A DNA stretch of 64,000 nucleotides from positions 1,798,001 to 1,862,000 of the forward strand of contig CBDBJR010000002.1 in assembly GCA_965206445.1 (NCBI GenBank). The letters run 5' to 3'. Position numbers and translations under genes: made by a program. The DNA is from CBDBJR01 sp965206445 (GTDB lineage: Bacteria; Pseudomonadota; Gammaproteobacteria; Arenicellales; Poriferihabitantaceae). The notes below the pieces were generated by a model. It made no database searches. It was not told where the DNA came from and saw only the letters and a list, made by a program, of their open reading frames with translations. The stretch's first letter is position 1. Each line of letters begins with the position of its first letter. Positions 45,802-54,134 of this stretch are shown here, piece after piece.

Positions 45802-46821
45802 ATGGGCTTCACCGTCACCAATCAACGCACCCAGAACCACTTTACCGTACTCGATAACGAGACCATTCTCGACGCCGCCCTGCGTGACCGGCGAATGGTG
45901 CCCTACGGTTGCCGCAACGGCGTTTGTGGCGCGTGCAAATGCGACCTTATCAGCGGGTCGGTAGACTACGGTCGGTATGAGGATTATGCCTTAAGCCAGA
46001 GCGAGATTGCCAGCGGCAAAGTCCTGTTGTGCCAGGCAATACCGCAGCAGGACGTGGTCATAGAGGTTGAGGAGTTTGCTTCCGGGGAGAACATTCAGAT
46101 CAAAATACTGCCCTGCCGGGTCAACACCATGGAGCAGTTGGCCGAACACGTCATGGCCGTGCATCTGCAACTGCCGAAAACCAAAGAATTCCATTATATC
46201 GCCGGCCAGTACATCGATATCATCATGAAAAACGGCCAGCGGCGCAGTTTTTCGATCAGCAATCTGCCGGATGAGGCCAGGCAGACCGGGCTCGAACTGC
46301 ACATCCGCTATGTCGCAGGCGGGCAGTTTACGCCGCAGGTGTTTGGGGCGATGAAAGAGCGGGATTTATTGCGTTTTGAAGGCCCGTTTGGCAGCTATCT
46401 GTGGCGCTCCGACCCCGACACGCCGATTATCCTGGTTGCCGGGGGCACCGGCTTCGCACCGATCAAAGGGTTGATTCAGCAGGCCATGCAGCAGCAGCAT
46501 TCGGCGCGCATCCATTTGTTCTGGGGCGCCCGGGACAAGCAGGATCTCTATATGCACCAACTGGCAACGCACTGGCAGGCGACCTGGCCCGGATTTTACT
46601 ATACGCCGGTGCTTTCCGGGCAGACCGCAGCAGATTGGCCGGGAGAAACCGGCTGGGTGCACGAGAGTGTATTGCGCCATTACGGCGATGTCGCCGAACA
46701 CGATGTATACGCGAGCGGCCCGCCGGTTATGATTCGGGCGGTGCGCGACGGGCTCAGCACGAAAAACCTGCGCGAACAGCGGTTTTTCTTCGACTCTTTC
46801 GACTATGCCAGCCCCGCCTGA
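45802..46821 (+). CDS. Ferredoxin-NAD(P)H flavin reductase (CDP-6-deoxy-glucoseen reductase-like)
   Basis: The 339-residue protein has an N-terminal plant-type [2Fe-2S] ferredoxin domain (C37, C42, C45, C77, from YGCRNGVCGACKC and VLLCQ). An FAD domain follows (RRSFSISNLP), then an NAD-binding domain (ILVAGGTGFAPIKGLI). The order matches AscD-like and oxygenase reductase proteins. In gammaproteobacteria similar genes are often named CDP-6-deoxy-delta-3,4-glucoseen reductase without proof. The electron acceptor is unknown; no oxygenase gene is adjacent. Confidence 0.88.
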   Translation: MGFTVTNQRTQNHFTVLDNETILDAALRDRRMVPYGCRNGVCGACKCDLISGSVDYGRYEDYALSQSEIASGKVLLCQAIPQQDVVIEVEEFASGENIQIKILPCRVNTMEQLAEHVMAVHLQLPKTKEFHYIAGQYIDIIMKNGQRRSFSISNLPDEARQTGLELHIRYVAGGQFTPQVFGAMKERDLLRFEGPFGSYLWRSDPDTPIILVAGGTGFAPIKGLIQQAMQQQHSARIHLFWGARDKQDLYMHQLATHWQATWPGFYYTPVLSGQTAADWPGETGWVHESVLRHYGDVAEHDVYASGPPVMIRAVRDGLSTKNLREQRFFFDSFDYASPA

Positions 46822-46862
46822 ACGGCATCAGCGCCAGCGCATCGGCGCCGGCGGTCGGCGGC

Positions 46863-48146
46863 TCAGCCGGGGCTGACCGGCGGCACCACCGGGTCTTCAA
46901 CCTGCTGCTCGAGCGCCGTCAACTGCCCGCTCGCCGCCGGCGGCCGAATCGATTCCCGCTCCGGGGGCAAGTCGGCCATCGCCTTTTTATAGCACATCAG
47001 CGCCGCGTCTTTTTCCCCCAGCTGCGCCAACAAAGCGGCCAGCTCTACCACCGCCGCATTGCGCCCGCCGAGCGCCACCGCCTGTCGAAACGCGAGCTGT
47101 GCTTTATCGTATTGCTGGGCGTGCCGGGACAATCGCCCCAGCGCCAGCATCAACTCCGGCTGGTCGGGGTACTTTTTTATCCAGGCCTCAACCAGCTTAA
47201 TCTGATCGGTCGGAAAATCGGTTTCAACCTGGCCGTACAAATACGCCAGATCGGGGTGCCAGGCTTTGTTCAACCGCGTACGCAGCAGTTTTTCCGCACC
47301 GACCATATCACCGCTTCGCAGCAGTAGGCGGGCATAGCCGGCGACCGCATTCGGTGTCTTTCTGACGTGCATCGGCAACGCTTTCCAGGCCTCCGGGTCC
47401 GCCTGTTTGCCGTCCTCCCGGACCAGCTCCGAGGCCGCCAAATGACGCTCATAAGCCACTTTTTCTCTGGCCTGCAACTCGACTTCAGCCAATGCACCCA
47501 GCTTTTTTGCCTGTGGCAGCAGCGCCACCAATGCCGGCCAGTCGCCCAGTCGCTGATAGGTGTCCGCCAGCAAGCGGACTGCCGGGATATTTCCCGGTGC
47601 AGTTTGCCGCAGCTGCTCCAGCGTATCACGGCATTCAGCCAGCTGACCCGCCTGGTGCTGCAAGCGCGCCTGCGTCAGACTGACCGTGTTGCGTTGTTTC
47701 GGGTAGCACTGCATCGCATCATTCAGGTAGCGGTCCCGGCGCTGCAATTCGCCCTGCTGCTGTGCGGCATAGGCCGCCCCGAGATAATTGATGAGCGACG
47801 CCGGATTATGCGCCAGCCGGGTCAGCAGGCGGCGTTCCGCTTGCTCCCAGTCGCCTTCGATCAGGTCGGCATAGCCCAGCACGGATTGGGCCTGGGCGGT
47901 TTTTATGTTCTGCTGCTGCCGCCATGTGCGCAGTCGTTTCGGCGCGCGGCCAATGCCCGCGATAAAATTCAGCAGCAGATACAGCAGCCCGAAAGACAAC
48001 AGCAGGATCAGCGCCAGTAGCGCCAGAGACAAGCGCACGGTATACGGCGCGCGCGTCAGGATAACGTAGCCCGGGTCCTCGAGCGCCAGCAGCGCCAGAA
48101 ACAGGCTGACGCCAATGACGACAACGAGCGCAACCAGCAGCCGCAT
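46863..48146 (-). CDS. hemY: HemY-type TPR membrane protein
   Basis: The 427-residue protein starts with two membrane segments, including MRLLVALVVVIGVSLFLALL, and continues with TPR-like helices, for example LGRLSRHAQQYDKAQLAFRQ. This is the gammaproteobacterial HemY of the hemCDXY operon, not the Gram-positive protoporphyrinogen oxidase of the same name. Its precise role in late haem synthesis is unclear. It starts 2 bp after hemX ends. Confidence 0.88.
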   Translation of the reverse strand: MRLLVALVVVIGVSLFLALLALEDPGYVILTRAPYTVRLSLALLALILLLSFGLLYLLLNFIAGIGRAPKRLRTWRQQQNIKTAQAQSVLGYADLIEGDWEQAERRLLTRLAHNPASLINYLGAAYAAQQQGELQRRDRYLNDAMQCYPKQRNTVSLTQARLQHQAGQLAECRDTLEQLRQTAPGNIPAVRLLADTYQRLGDWPALVALLPQAKKLGALAEVELQAREKVAYERHLAASELVREDGKQADPEAWKALPMHVRKTPNAVAGYARLLLRSGDMVGAEKLLRTRLNKAWHPDLAYLYGQVETDFPTDQIKLVEAWIKKYPDQPELMLALGRLSRHAQQYDKAQLAFRQAVALGGRNAAVVELAALLAQLGEKDAALMCYKKAMADLPPERESIRPPAASGQLTALEQQVEDPVVPPVSPG

Positions 48147-48148
48147 AC

Positions 48149-49441
48149 TCAGCCCCCGGCCCGCATAATACGGCGCAGGGTTTTAAGCGAAGCCGATATG
48201 TCGGGCAACTCCGCGCCGGATACAATCGCCGTCTGGGCATCGAACCGGGCCAGCCAAGCCCGGGTTGCGGCCGCCTCGAGGTCAAACCGCTGCTGCACCC
48301 AGGTGCGCGCGGCCTGCATTCGCACCACATAAATCCGATCCTGCCGGCGCAGGAAGGCCAATTGCGCCGACTCGATAATCAGCTTGGCTCTATCCGCAAT
48401 CAGCTGACGAATTTCAGTCGATAAAACCGGCTTCACCAGTTCGTCGCTTTTCTCCACCTGCACCAGATCGGCCAGGTCGTGCAGCATGCTGCGGCCGGTC
48501 GCCAGCAGGTCGGCAACGACGCCTTGATCCGCCTCGCCCGCATTGCCGGCGGCCTGCGACACCGATTGGCCCGCCACGAAGCCCCGCGGGTCGCCGGCCA
48601 GCGGCAACGCATCGATGCCGTTTATCAAGGCGTCGAGGGCATTGATCTGCCCTTCGATATCCACCGTTATCACCCCGTCCAGCGCGGCTATCTCATTGGC
48701 AATCGCGCGGCGCACTGCCGCCAGATCCGGGTTGGCCAATTCCTGCAACCGACTGTCGGCAAGCCGCAGTACATTGGCCGCCAATCCGACGTCACCGGAC
48801 AATTGCAAACGCTGATTGGCGATCACCAACAGCTGTTCCACCTCCTCCAGATTCCAGCTATCGACATTGCGCCCCAACTCAGACCGCAATACCGCAATCG
48901 AATCCGACAACCGCTGAAACTCCCGCCGCACCCGGTCGGCTTGCTCGCGCAGCCCCGCGGAGGAGGACTGCAACTGCTGTTTCAACACCGATTCCTGCGC
49001 CAGGATATCGGCCCGCAGCGATAGCAGTTGTTCGCCGACACTGCCTTCCAGTTGTGCCAATTTCGCCTGTAGCGGTTCGATTTGTCGATTAAAACCGTCC
49101 CACTCGCTCCGAACAGCGGAAAATTGCCGCTCGATCGCCTCCAGTCGGTCGCCCTGCCGGCGCGCTTCGAGCGGCGTATCGACCACGACCTGATAGCCGG
49201 CATAGCCGGCGATAAGCAGCGCAAGCAGGCTGACAGCCAGCGCTGCCCACGGCGTGTAATGGCGTCGGCCGACCACCGCCGCGGCTTGCCCGGCGGCACC
49301 AATGGGGGGCGCAGCCGTGCTTTCAGCCGTGCTTTCTGCGGCCTCGGGCTCGGGGGTTTTTTCGGCCGCTATCTGGGCGTCACTGCCGTTTTGTGGCGGC
49401 TCGGCAGACGCGGTCTCTGATGGGGCATGTGGATCGGGCAT
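48149..49441 (-). CDS. hemX: HemX-family membrane protein
   Basis: The 430-residue protein has a low-complexity Pro/Ala/Glu-rich N-terminus and a single membrane segment (AALAVSLLALLIAGYAGYQVV, near residues 66-86). A long helical region follows, ending in an ILRVMRAGG-like tail. It is commonly annotated as uroporphyrinogen-III C-methyltransferase, but HemX lacks the AdoMet methyltransferase motifs and its function is unsettled. Its position between hemD and hemY supports the call. Confidence 0.87.
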   Translation of the reverse strand: MPDPHAPSETASAEPPQNGSDAQIAAEKTPEPEAAESTAESTAAPPIGAAGQAAAVVGRRHYTPWAALAVSLLALLIAGYAGYQVVVDTPLEARRQGDRLEAIERQFSAVRSEWDGFNRQIEPLQAKLAQLEGSVGEQLLSLRADILAQESVLKQQLQSSSAGLREQADRVRREFQRLSDSIAVLRSELGRNVDSWNLEEVEQLLVIANQRLQLSGDVGLAANVLRLADSRLQELANPDLAAVRRAIANEIAALDGVITVDIEGQINALDALINGIDALPLAGDPRGFVAGQSVSQAAGNAGEADQGVVADLLATGRSMLHDLADLVQVEKSDELVKPVLSTEIRQLIADRAKLIIESAQLAFLRRQDRIYVVRMQAARTWVQQRFDLEAAATRAWLARFDAQTAIVSGAELPDISASLKTLRRIMRAGG

Positions 49442-49570
49442 TGTCGTCTCGAATTATCCTCTGATAGGCCGCTCAAGCACGACCGGCGGCAACTGTACAC
49501 TGCCGACAGCGCACGGCAGCCTCGCTCCTGATTGCATTCCACTGCATTTTAGCACGCCAGGCGCGCGATC

Positions 49571-50398
49571 TCAGCCTGCCGCGCGTTTTGCCGCATAGTG
49601 CACGATCGCCTGCACGACCGACTCATCTGTCGGCAATGCGCTCACGGCAACCGTGGCAAAACAGCCGCTCAGGTCGCCGGCTTTTTTTATCCGCCGACTA
49701 TAGGCGAAGGCGACTGCGTTGCGCATAAACCCCGCGGCGGCGGGCTGGTCGGCGGCAATTTTTTCCAGCACCCGCAAAATCGACACACTGGGAACAATGA
49801 CAATGTCCGACGGCCGGGCGCCACTGTCGACCGCTGCCGATGCTGTCGCCGCTTCGGGCAGCAGGAGTGCATCGAAACACGGATAGACAGCCCGGCGGAC
49901 ATAGCTGGTAACCTGCTCCACGCTGGCGCCAAGTGCAGACAGCCGGGTCTGCAATAGACGGCGCCCCTGCTGACCGCTGAATATCACCACGCGCTTGCCT
50001 TGCCAGCCGCGCCCGGCCAACGCCGCCAGCAAGCCTTCGCTGCCATAACCCGAGGACGGGGTCACCTGCACGGGAATGCCGGATTGCCGGCAGCATTGCG
50101 CGGTTTTTGCGCCGATAGCCGCCACGTTGACCGTCGGCGGAAACGACAGCCGCCCTGCTCGCAGCGCGTCGGTGACGGCCTGTACGGCATTGACGCTGAC
50201 AAAAATTACCCAATCGACGGTCGATAGCTGCCGCAGCCGCTGATACAGCGCATCGGCCGGCGCCACCGGCTGAATCTCGAGCAGGGGGAAAAAAATCGCC
50301 TGCCCGCCCCGGGCCTCAACCAGCCTGGCGAGCGCCGCATTCTGGCCGGCCGCACGGGTAATCAATACCCGCAATCCGCGCAAGGCATCCGCCGCCAT
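49571..50398 (-). CDS. hemD: Uroporphyrinogen-III synthase
   Basis: The 275-residue protein fits HemD by its opening LRGLRVLITRAAGQNAAL, DWVIFVSVNAVQAV and the central VVIFSGQQGRRLLQ. It cyclises hydroxymethylbilane to uroporphyrinogen III. HemD is poorly conserved, so operon position 5 bp after hemC is important support. It is followed by hemX after 129 bp. Confidence 0.92.
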   Translation of the reverse strand: MAADALRGLRVLITRAAGQNAALARLVEARGGQAIFFPLLEIQPVAPADALYQRLRQLSTVDWVIFVSVNAVQAVTDALRAGRLSFPPTVNVAAIGAKTAQCCRQSGIPVQVTPSSGYGSEGLLAALAGRGWQGKRVVIFSGQQGRRLLQTRLSALGASVEQVTSYVRRAVYPCFDALLLPEAATASAAVDSGARPSDIVIVPSVSILRVLEKIAADQPAAAGFMRNAVAFAYSRRIKKAGDLSGCFATVAVSALPTDESVVQAIVHYAAKRAAG

Positions 50399-50403
50399 CG
50401 CGC

Positions 50404-51336
50404 TTACCGCTCGGCCCGGCTATAGACCGTGCGCAGAATCTCGGCGGCGCCCTGCCGCAGCATCTCTTCGGCCACCGCAATGCCGAGCTGCTCAGCCGAC
50501 TGCCGCGGCCCCCGACGGCTGGCGTTGAGCACGCGCGAGCCATCCGGCATGGCAACCCATGCCCGCAGATGCAGTTGATCCTGCTCGAGCTCCGCGTACG
50601 CCGCGATTGGTACGTGGCAGCCGCCGCCCAGCCTGGCATTGACCGTGCGCTCGGCCTGCACCCGGCAAGCGGTATCGGCATCGGCCAGCGGCTGGATCAG
50701 CCGATTGACGGCAGGTTGATCAACCCGGCATTCAATCCCGACCGCGCCCTGCCCCACCGCTGGCAAGCTGATTTCAGGCGGTATCAACTCGGCGATGCGC
50801 TGCCGCATATCCAGCCGAATCAGCCCCGCCGCCGCCAGCACGATGGCGTCGAAATCGCCCCGATCCAGCCGCTGCAAACGCGAATTCACATTGCCGCGCA
50901 GATTTTCCAGCTTGAAGCCTCGCCCCAGAGCCGCCAACTGGCCTTGCCGGCGCAAACTGCAAGTGCCAATTCTGGCCCCCGCCGGCATCGCCCGCAGGCT
51001 GGAATAGCGATTCGATACCAGCGCATCCAACGGGCTATCGCGCCGGCAAATCGCGCCGATATGCAGACCGTCGGGCAATGTCACGGTCACATCTTTCATC
51101 GAATGCACCGCCAGATCGATATCGCCTTGCAGCAGCGCCGTTTCAAGCTCCTTGAGGAACAACCCCTTGCCGCCGACCTGCGACAACGGCACATCCAGCG
51201 TACGATCCCCGGCGGATACAATTTTAACCAACTCAACCCGCAGCTGTTTGTGCGTCGCCAGCAGCGCCCGGCGCACGTAATCCGCCTGCCACAGTGCCAG
51301 CGGGCTTTGCCGGGTTCCGATTCTCAGTCTGTGCAT
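50404..51336 (-). CDS. hemC: Hydroxymethylbilane synthase (porphobilinogen deaminase)
   Basis: The 310-residue protein has LRIGTRQSPLALWQA, KGLFLKELETALLQGDIDLA, AVHSMKDVTV, and the dipyrromethane-cofactor cysteine in LGGGCHVPIAAY. It polymerises four porphobilinogens to hydroxymethylbilane. The ATG at 51336 is chosen; the upstream extension reads through a 10-bp tandem repeat and has no family match. It is the first gene of hemC-hemD-hemX-hemY. Confidence 0.95.
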   Translation of the reverse strand: MHRLRIGTRQSPLALWQADYVRRALLATHKQLRVELVKIVSAGDRTLDVPLSQVGGKGLFLKELETALLQGDIDLAVHSMKDVTVTLPDGLHIGAICRRDSPLDALVSNRYSSLRAMPAGARIGTCSLRRQGQLAALGRGFKLENLRGNVNSRLQRLDRGDFDAIVLAAAGLIRLDMRQRIAELIPPEISLPAVGQGAVGIECRVDQPAVNRLIQPLADADTACRVQAERTVNARLGGGCHVPIAAYAELEQDQLHLRAWVAMPDGSRVLNASRRGPRQSAEQLGIAVAEEMLRQGAAEILRTVYSRAER

Positions 51337-51360
51337 CACGCTGTTGTGCCGCTCATTCTC

Positions 51361-51388
51361 CCGCTGTCTCCCGCTGTCTCCCGCTGTC
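51361..51388 (+). repeat. 10-bp tandem repeat upstream of hemC
   Basis: CCGCTGTCTC occurs twice in full and a third time for its first eight bases, 25-52 bp before the hemC ATG. Copy-number change here would alter the hemC leader spacing. Confidence 0.75.
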
Positions 51389-51430
51389 ATTGTAACCGCG
51401 CAATCACCGGCGCCTTGTCGTCGGGGCCGG

Positions 51431-52099
51431 CTAACCGGGGCCGGACAGTTTCAAGCGCAGGGCTTTGACGTCCTGCCGGGACAACTGCTGATCCACCGCC
51501 ACCATATCGGCATACCGCTTAAACGGCCCGAGACGAACCCGATAAAAATCGCCGCGCCCCTGAATGCTGATTTTCTGTATGCTGGAAACCAGGCCGCTCA
51601 AAGCCAGTTTGGCTTTCAAGCTCTCGGCCTCAGCCTGAAGTGCGTATGACCCCGCTTGCAGCATATACACGCTGTTGTCGGCCACCGGTCGGGCCGGCGG
51701 TGATACCGGTTCGGCTTCAACCCCGGGCGCGGGCTCGCTCCCCTGTTCGCTCGCCTGCTCGCTCGCCTTTTCCGCCGTGTCTTCGATTACGGGCTCGGGC
51801 ACAACCACTTCGATTTCCGGCAACACGGTATAAAAATCGTAATTCGTCTGCTGTACTGTGGGCTGCAGCAGCGACTCTGCCGGCGGTGCAGGCACAATCG
51901 GCGCCTGCTGTGACGGCTCAACCATTTTCCGGATACCCGCGCCAACCCCATTGTGCTGTGCCTGCATCCCCTGCCATAAAGTCGCCCCCAGAAAACCGAT
52001 CACCACGCCCAGAACCAGCAGGGCCACGCCCTGGACGGTATTGCCCGAACGCTTTGCGGCGCGTGTCTTCGCCGGCGTCTTTCGTCTCGCCTGTACCAT
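51431..52099 (-). CDS. SPOR-domain membrane protein (FtsN-like)
   Basis: The 222-residue protein has a basic N-terminus (RRKTPAKTRAAKR), one membrane segment near residues 24-42 (VALLVLGVVIGFLGATL), a Pro/Glu-rich linker and a C-terminal SPOR domain (YMLQAGSYALQAEAESLKAK to VRLGPFKRYADM). SPOR domains bind denuded septal peptidoglycan. The architecture and the position after argS match the FtsN-like proteins of many gammaproteobacteria. It starts 70 bp after argS ends. Confidence 0.82.
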   Translation of the reverse strand: MVQARRKTPAKTRAAKRSGNTVQGVALLVLGVVIGFLGATLWQGMQAQHNGVGAGIRKMVEPSQQAPIVPAPPAESLLQPTVQQTNYDFYTVLPEIEVVVPEPVIEDTAEKASEQASEQGSEPAPGVEAEPVSPPARPVADNSVYMLQAGSYALQAEAESLKAKLALSGLVSSIQKISIQGRGDFYRVRLGPFKRYADMVAVDQQLSRQDVKALRLKLSGPG

Positions 52100-52169
52100 G
52101 CGGATAATTCTTTCTCAGGCGTCTCGATCAGGGCGCTGTTGGCTATCGGCTACCGATAGCCCGACGCAA

Positions 52170-53915
52170 CTACATCGACTCCGGTGCATCAACGCCCAGC
52201 ATCGACAAACCATTGGCGATCACCTGGCGCACCGCATCGATCAAACCCAGCCGTGCCAGCCGCAGCGGCGGCGCGCTGGCAAGAAACGGATGCGCATTGT
52301 AGTAGGCATGAAAAGCCGTGGCCAGATCACGCAGATAATACGCGACCTGATGCGGCTCAAACCGCGATGCCGCCAGCGCCACCACTTCCGGGAAGCGCGA
52401 CAAAGTGCGCAGCAGTTCGCGTTCACGCACCTCAACCAGCAGCCCGTAATCCGGCCTCGGCGACGCCGCCCCGGGCGGCTGAAGTTGCTCCGCCTGACGG
52501 TGTACGCTGCATATTCTGGCATGGGCATACTGAATATAATAAACCGGGTTATCCGACGATTGCGACTTGGCCAGTTCCAGGTCGAAATCCATGTGCTGGT
52601 CCGGCCTGCGCAGCACATAAAAAAACCGCGCCGCATCGTTGCCCACCTCGGCCCGCAATTCGCGCAGCGTCACAAAATCGCCGCCGCGGGTGGACATGGA
52701 AATTTTTTCTCCGCTGCGATGCAGCTTGACAAATTGCACCAGCAGCACTTCCAGCTTGCCCGGCGCCTGCCCCAATGCCTCAAATGCGGACTTAATCCGC
52801 TCGACATAACCGTGGTGGTCGGCGCCAAACACATCGAGCAACATATCAAAACCGCGCTCGGCTTTGTTAAAGTGATACGCCATATCGGCGGCAAAATACG
52901 TATGCGCACCGTTGGCCCGCAGCACGACGCGATCTTTCTCATCCCCAAAGCGGGTGGCCCGGAACCACTTGGCGCCGGCTTTTTCGTACACGTGCCCTTG
53001 CCGCTCCAGCACCTCAATCGCGGTTTCGATATGCCCGCCGGCCAGCAATTCGCGTTCGGCAAACCAGCGATCGAACAGCACGCCAAATTCCGCCAGATCC
53101 TGCCGAATGTCTTCCACCAATCGATCGCGCCCGCAATTGAACAAGAGCAGATAACCGTCGGCGCCCAGCTGCGCTTTACAGCGCGCAATCAGCTGATCGA
53201 TGCGCGCATCGTCGTCGTCGGGCAACTCCGCAAACAGCGCCTCGACCTCGCCCGGCAGACGGTCGGCGACCTCGGCCTGCAGCGCCGCGGCAATGGTCTG
53301 CACATATTCGCCCTGATAGCCGTTTGACGGAAAAGCCAACTGCCGGCCCAGCGTTTGCAGATAGCGCAGCCAGACACTGAGCGCCAGAATATCCATCTGC
53401 CGGCCGGCGTCATTGACATAATACTCGCTGTGCACCCGATAGCCGGCGGCCTTCAACACCCGCGCCAGCGCATCACCATACGCCGCCGCCCGCCCGTGAC
53501 CGACGTGCAGCGGCCCGGTCGGGTTGGCCGACACAAACTCCAGCATCACCGATTTCCCGGCGCCGAAATCCGCCCGCCCATACTGCTGCGCCTGCGTGCG
53601 GATGGTCTCGATCAAATCCAGATACGCCGTCGGCTGCAAATAAAAATTAACAAAGCCGGGGCCGGCCACCTCGATCTTCTGCAGCAATGCCGATGCCGGG
53701 ACAGCGGCAATTATCCGCTGCGCCAGCTCACGCGGCGGCATGCCCGCCTGCGCTGCCAGCAGCATCGCCGCATTGGTGGTAAAGTCGCCGTGCCGATGAT
53801 CGCGGGTGCGCTCGACGCCGGGCTTCTGCGACGCTTCGCCGGCGCACACCCCCTGCTGCCGCAAAGCGTCAACCGCTGTACACAACAGCGCCTCAAGAGC
53901 CGATTTCAACGACAT
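52170..53915 (-). CDS. argS: Arginyl-tRNA synthetase
   Basis: The 581-residue class I synthetase has FVSANPTGPLHVGHGRAAAY (HIGH-type site), EKISMSTRGGDFVTL (KMSKS-type loop) and the DALR anticodon-binding domain with VAYYLRDLATAFHAYY. It charges tRNA-Arg. Length and motif order are normal. The 219 bp between it and the accessory region (53916-54134) show no gene. Confidence 0.95.
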   Translation of the reverse strand: MSLKSALEALLCTAVDALRQQGVCAGEASQKPGVERTRDHRHGDFTTNAAMLLAAQAGMPPRELAQRIIAAVPASALLQKIEVAGPGFVNFYLQPTAYLDLIETIRTQAQQYGRADFGAGKSVMLEFVSANPTGPLHVGHGRAAAYGDALARVLKAAGYRVHSEYYVNDAGRQMDILALSVWLRYLQTLGRQLAFPSNGYQGEYVQTIAAALQAEVADRLPGEVEALFAELPDDDDARIDQLIARCKAQLGADGYLLLFNCGRDRLVEDIRQDLAEFGVLFDRWFAERELLAGGHIETAIEVLERQGHVYEKAGAKWFRATRFGDEKDRVVLRANGAHTYFAADMAYHFNKAERGFDMLLDVFGADHHGYVERIKSAFEALGQAPGKLEVLLVQFVKLHRSGEKISMSTRGGDFVTLRELRAEVGNDAARFFYVLRRPDQHMDFDLELAKSQSSDNPVYYIQYAHARICSVHRQAEQLQPPGAASPRPDYGLLVEVRERELLRTLSRFPEVVALAASRFEPHQVAYYLRDLATAFHAYYNAHPFLASAPPLRLARLGLIDAVRQVIANGLSMLGVDAPESM

Positions 53916-54134
53916 AATGCGTGCAGTTATCCGGGGTTATCTGGCACAAGGAAAAGCCGGCCAGATTATACGCGCCGACGGTCGAATTAGATAGCCGGCA
54001 CGCTATTGAGAATGATAGCCGCAACCAACGTAACGGCGATCGGGCAGGATGCCGCCTGCAAGCGGATACACCGGGGTGGTGATATTTTTTGCCAACTGTA
54101 ACGCCGCATCCTGATCGTTTTCAGACCGCTTTGA

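Noticed and set aside
48149..49441. HemX as a true uroporphyrinogen-III methyltransferase
   Set aside because: It has a membrane-anchored helical architecture without AdoMet-binding motifs; the enzyme name is a common misannotation.
51858..53327. 489-codon plus-strand ORF opposite argS and the SPOR gene
   Set aside because: Shadow frame; composition is Arg/His/Gln-rich without any domain.
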